This document shows, piece by piece, positions 61,504 to 64,000 of a stretch of DNA of 64,000 nucleotides (the first letter of the stretch is position 1; the number at the start of each line of letters is the position of its first letter). The position numbers were made by a program, and so were the translations under genes. This DNA comes from Peptoniphilus asaccharolyticus DSM 20463 (lineage in GTDB: Bacteria > Bacillota > Clostridia > Tissierellales > Peptoniphilaceae), in assembly GCF_900176115.1 (NCBI RefSeq), contig NZ_FWWR01000011.1, positions 124,001 through 188,000 on the forward strand, written 5' to 3'. The notes beneath the pieces were generated by a model, which was not told the DNA's origin, did not search any database, and saw nothing but the letters and a program-made list of their open reading frames with translations.

Positions 61504-63423
61504 ATGTATTTAACAAAATTATTTTTACAAACAAACATAAAGAAAAAAGATTGTATATCAGTCCTGTTTATAGGAGCTTTAACAGTGATGATCTTTAATA
61601 TTTTACCGATGGTTTTGCAATCAATATTTTACTCTTTCAATAAATATGGTGCATTTATGATGGAATATTATACTTATAAGACAATAATAAAGTTTATAAA
61701 AATTATATTTATAGGATATTTTTTTTATGCATATTTTAATTTTGCGAAGAGTAGAGGAGATTTATTTTATCTTTATAAACTTTTTGGAGCAGATGGATTA
61801 GAAATAATAGCCTTAAATTTAATATTTGGAATCATTGTTTACATTTTAAGCGTTCTGTTAGGCTCATTATTTCTTTATTTTTCTACTAAAATACTTTATA
61901 TAGCAATAAATTCAATGTTTGATATAAATTCCTTTCCAATCAAGATAGATTTTTCAATATATATAAGCACTATTATAATATTGGGAGTTATTATTTTAAT
62001 GTCATCTATATATAATAGTGCTTGTATACTTTTCAATGAAGGAGATAGACTTTATGTAGAGAGTAAAGTAGATAAGAGACATCATAATAAAAGTTATAAA
62101 AAAGATAAAATATTTGCTATTTTACTGATAATAATCAGCTTTATTTTTGCGACCTTATATTCTCTAAGAGTGATTCCTTTTAGTACGGGAATTGTGTTTT
62201 ATTTATTTTCTTTCAGTTTAGGCTATACAATTTTAAGGAATATAGCCGTATTTAGTTATCCAGTGAAACTTCGTAAAAATAATAAAGTTATAGAAAGTAT
62301 TGCCTTAGATAGTAGTTTTAATAGACATAGAAAATTAAATAATATTGTAGTAAATTCAAATACCATAAGTGCCTTTATACTGATGTATGTATTTAGCATA
62401 TTTTTACTTTCCTACTGGGGAAGTGTTTTAGATAAAGATATAGAAAAACCATATATTTATGACACTTTAATTGTTGGTGATAAGATAGAAGATTTAAAAG
62501 ATTTGAATATAGACGCAAATAAAGTAGAAAAATCAGTAATATTTCCATCTTACACAGTACAACTAGGTATTACTGAATATAATGTAACCTCTGAATCTTT
62601 TTATAATAAGATACTTGATGAAAAATTACATTTAAATAATGGACATGGGAAATTGATTGAAACAACATCAAATAATGACAATTGGATTGTTTATGAGGGA
62701 GAAAAACAGAACTTCCATATAAGTAGTGGCAAAAAAAATAAAGACATAATAATAAATTCCTTAGATGGTAGATATGTGTTTAGAGGATTAGTTGAATGGA
62801 GCGATTGGGTAATATTGTCAGATGAAGACTTCAAAGAATTGACTCCAGAAAATGTGAATGACATTCATTATTCAGAATTGATTAGATATAATGGCAATTA
62901 TGGGAGAACATTAACCAATGAAATAAATGACATTGCAAAGAAAAATGATAAAATTTCTGTATATTATAAAGATGTAATAGTAAATTTATTGAAAAATTCT
63001 CAAAAATTAATGGTTATCACAGTTGCTTTAATAGTAATTGCAATAAAAGGATTTATTTTATATTTATATAAGATAAAAATTAGAAACGATTTTAATTTTA
63101 TTTTAGAAAAATATCAATTATTAGATTTACTTGGAATGGGTGGTAGTAGATATAGGTTGTTACGCAAAGAAATATTTTTAATATATTTCAAACCGGCAAT
63201 AATTACTTATTTAGTAGTTCCATTGATTGCTATTTTTCCTTTTTACATTGATATTGAAACGGAAAAATCACTTGCAAGTTTCTTAGAACTTACAAAGTTT
63301 GGAGTTTGTGGTTTTGACATTATATTAATGTTGTTTATATCATTTGAAATAATTGTCTATTTGAAAATTTCAAAAAATCTTACAAAAAAATTGAAGTTAA
63401 ACCGTATTGAGGTGAATGATTAA
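61504..63423 (+). CDS. FtsX-type ABC transporter permease (BceB-like)
   Basis: 639 residues with about ten membrane helices, FtsX domains at both ends (YAYFNFAKSRGDLFYLYKLF; EKYQLLDLLGMGGSRYRLLR) and a roughly 200-residue extracellular domain in the middle (about 310-500). This layout is that of BceB-type permeases that sense or remove peptide antibiotics together with a two-component system. AGAGGGTTAT precedes the ATG. The ATPase gene follows without a gap. Confidence 0.84.
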   Translation: MYLTKLFLQTNIKKKDCISVLFIGALTVMIFNILPMVLQSIFYSFNKYGAFMMEYYTYKTIIKFIKIIFIGYFFYAYFNFAKSRGDLFYLYKLFGADGLEIIALNLIFGIIVYILSVLLGSLFLYFSTKILYIAINSMFDINSFPIKIDFSIYISTIIILGVIILMSSIYNSACILFNEGDRLYVESKVDKRHHNKSYKKDKIFAILLIIISFIFATLYSLRVIPFSTGIVFYLFSFSLGYTILRNIAVFSYPVKLRKNNKVIESIALDSSFNRHRKLNNIVVNSNTISAFILMYVFSIFLLSYWGSVLDKDIEKPYIYDTLIVGDKIEDLKDLNIDANKVEKSVIFPSYTVQLGITEYNVTSESFYNKILDEKLHLNNGHGKLIETTSNNDNWIVYEGEKQNFHISSGKKNKDIIINSLDGRYVFRGLVEWSDWVILSDEDFKELTPENVNDIHYSELIRYNGNYGRTLTNEINDIAKKNDKISVYYKDVIVNLLKNSQKLMVITVALIVIAIKGFILYLYKIKIRNDFNFILEKYQLLDLLGMGGSRYRLLRKEIFLIYFKPAIITYLVVPLIAIFPFYIDIETEKSLASFLELTKFGVCGFDIILMLFISFEIIVYLKISKNLTKKLKLNRIEVND

Positions 63424-64000
63424 ATGAATGAAATTATTAAAGTTGAAAATTTATGTAAATCATATGGTCAAGGGGAAAAAGGAATCTATTGTCAAAAGGT
63501 ATTATATAATTTAAACCTAGACATATATGATAATGACTTTATAGCTATTATGGGGCCATCAGGTAGTGGGAAAAGCACTCTTCTAAAGATAATTGGGCTA
63601 ATTGATAATAATATAGATTCAGGAGAAGTATTATTTTTCGGGAAAAGTATCAGAAAAATAACTTTTTCTGAGGTTGCAAAACTTAGAAAAAATAAAATAG
63701 GATATGTTTTTCAGGATTTTAAAATATTACCGTCAATAAACATATTGGATAATATCATACTGCCAAGCCTTATAGCTAAGAAATCTCCAGAGGAATCTAA
63801 AAATAAAGCATTAAAATATTTAGAAGAATTTGGGTTATATAATATTTATAATAAATACTCTTACGAAATTTCCGGTGGAGAACTACAAAGAGTAGCTATA
63901 ATTAGATCATTAATGAATGATCCAGGTGTCATTTTTGCTGATGAGCCTACTGGGAATTTGGATAGTGCAAATACAGAACAGATAATTAGAATGCTAAAAT
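63424..64000 (+). CDS. ABC transporter ATP-binding protein (BceA/MacB-like), cut by window end
   Basis: The ATG directly follows the permease stop (TAAATGAATG). The 192 visible residues have Walker A GPSGSGKST, Q-loop GYVFQDFKILPS, signature SGGELQRVAIIR and Walker B VIFADEPTGNLDS, the form typical of lipoprotein-release and peptide-antibiotic ABC ATPases. It energises the permease encoded upstream. The 3' end lies beyond the window. Confidence 0.92.
   Translation, partial: MNEIIKVENLCKSYGQGEKGIYCQKVLYNLNLDIYDNDFIAIMGPSGSGKSTLLKIIGLIDNNIDSGEVLFFGKSIRKITFSEVAKLRKNKIGYVFQDFKILPSINILDNIILPSLIAKKSPEESKNKALKYLEEFGLYNIYNKYSYEISGGELQRVAIIRSLMNDPGVIFADEPTGNLDSANTEQIIRMLK

Overview
The window looks like chromosome from a low-G+C, anaerobic Gram-positive bacterium (Firmicutes, probably Tissierellia/Peptoniphilaceae-like). 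The grounds are strong AT bias, AGGAGG ribosome sites, frequent TTG/GTG starts, a T-box leader, a selenium-type molybdenum hydroxylase cluster and clostridial-type integrative elements. Genus is an inference; no rRNA or tRNA gene was seen.

Region 1 (1-27.5 kb) is mostly housekeeping chromosome. It opens with the end of a molybdate ABC transporter (modB-modC), a single-chain molybdenum hydroxylase and its three maturation proteins (YqeC, MocA, YqeB/EF2563 family). Then come a convergent LemA/DUF2207 pair, a hydroxyacid dehydrogenase, a BaiN/HI0933 flavoprotein, a SAF-domain dehydrogenase, an Rrf2 regulator, a T-box leader and type 2 ileS, carD with a PIN/TRAM gene, prfB with its programmed +1 frameshift, ybjQ, pyrF-pyrE, a CPBP protease, greA, and lysS with an out-of-frame tRNA-binding domain. 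Three near-identical IS30-family insertions (393-1508, 13788-14904, 19688-20803) with 4-bp target duplications have hit this stretch. One changes the last codons of modB, one separates the T-box from ileS, and one cuts the TRAM domain off the PIN protein.

Region 2 (about 27.5-58.55 kb) is a decayed Tn1549/CTn-like integrative conjugative element. Its backbone pieces are a CD1845-family protein, RepA_N initiator, DnaC-like loader, PcfB, a Bro/KilAC antirepressor, a VirD4 coupling protein, a small SSB, Maff2, a VirB6-like stub, the C-terminal part of an SNF2 helicase/methylase, and a larger SSB-like protein. Two mobilizable elements sit inside it. Element 1 (about 31.02-37.38 kb) interrupts the coupling-protein gene. 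It carries a frameshifted serine recombinase, TnpW, a leader-controlled acetyltransferase, a broken DUF3847 gene, a relaxase with a nonsense codon and a His-tailed DMT transporter. Element 2 (right end near 54.02 kb, left end unresolved) interrupts the helicase gene and carries an intact relaxase, DUF1016 nuclease, replication pair and serine recombinase. Two group II introns also landed in the backbone: an intact one in maff2 and a decayed one in the helicase gene. VirB4 and the rest of the type IV secretion core are absent, so self-transfer is unlikely; element 2 may still be mobilizable in trans.

Region 3 (58.6-64 kb) is a two-component system followed by a small membrane-anchored protein, an FtsX-type permease and an ABC ATPase cut by the window end. 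It resembles peptide-antibiotic sensing and resistance loci. A 17-nt exact repeat lies upstream of both transcription units. Whether this is element cargo or chromosome cannot be decided here.
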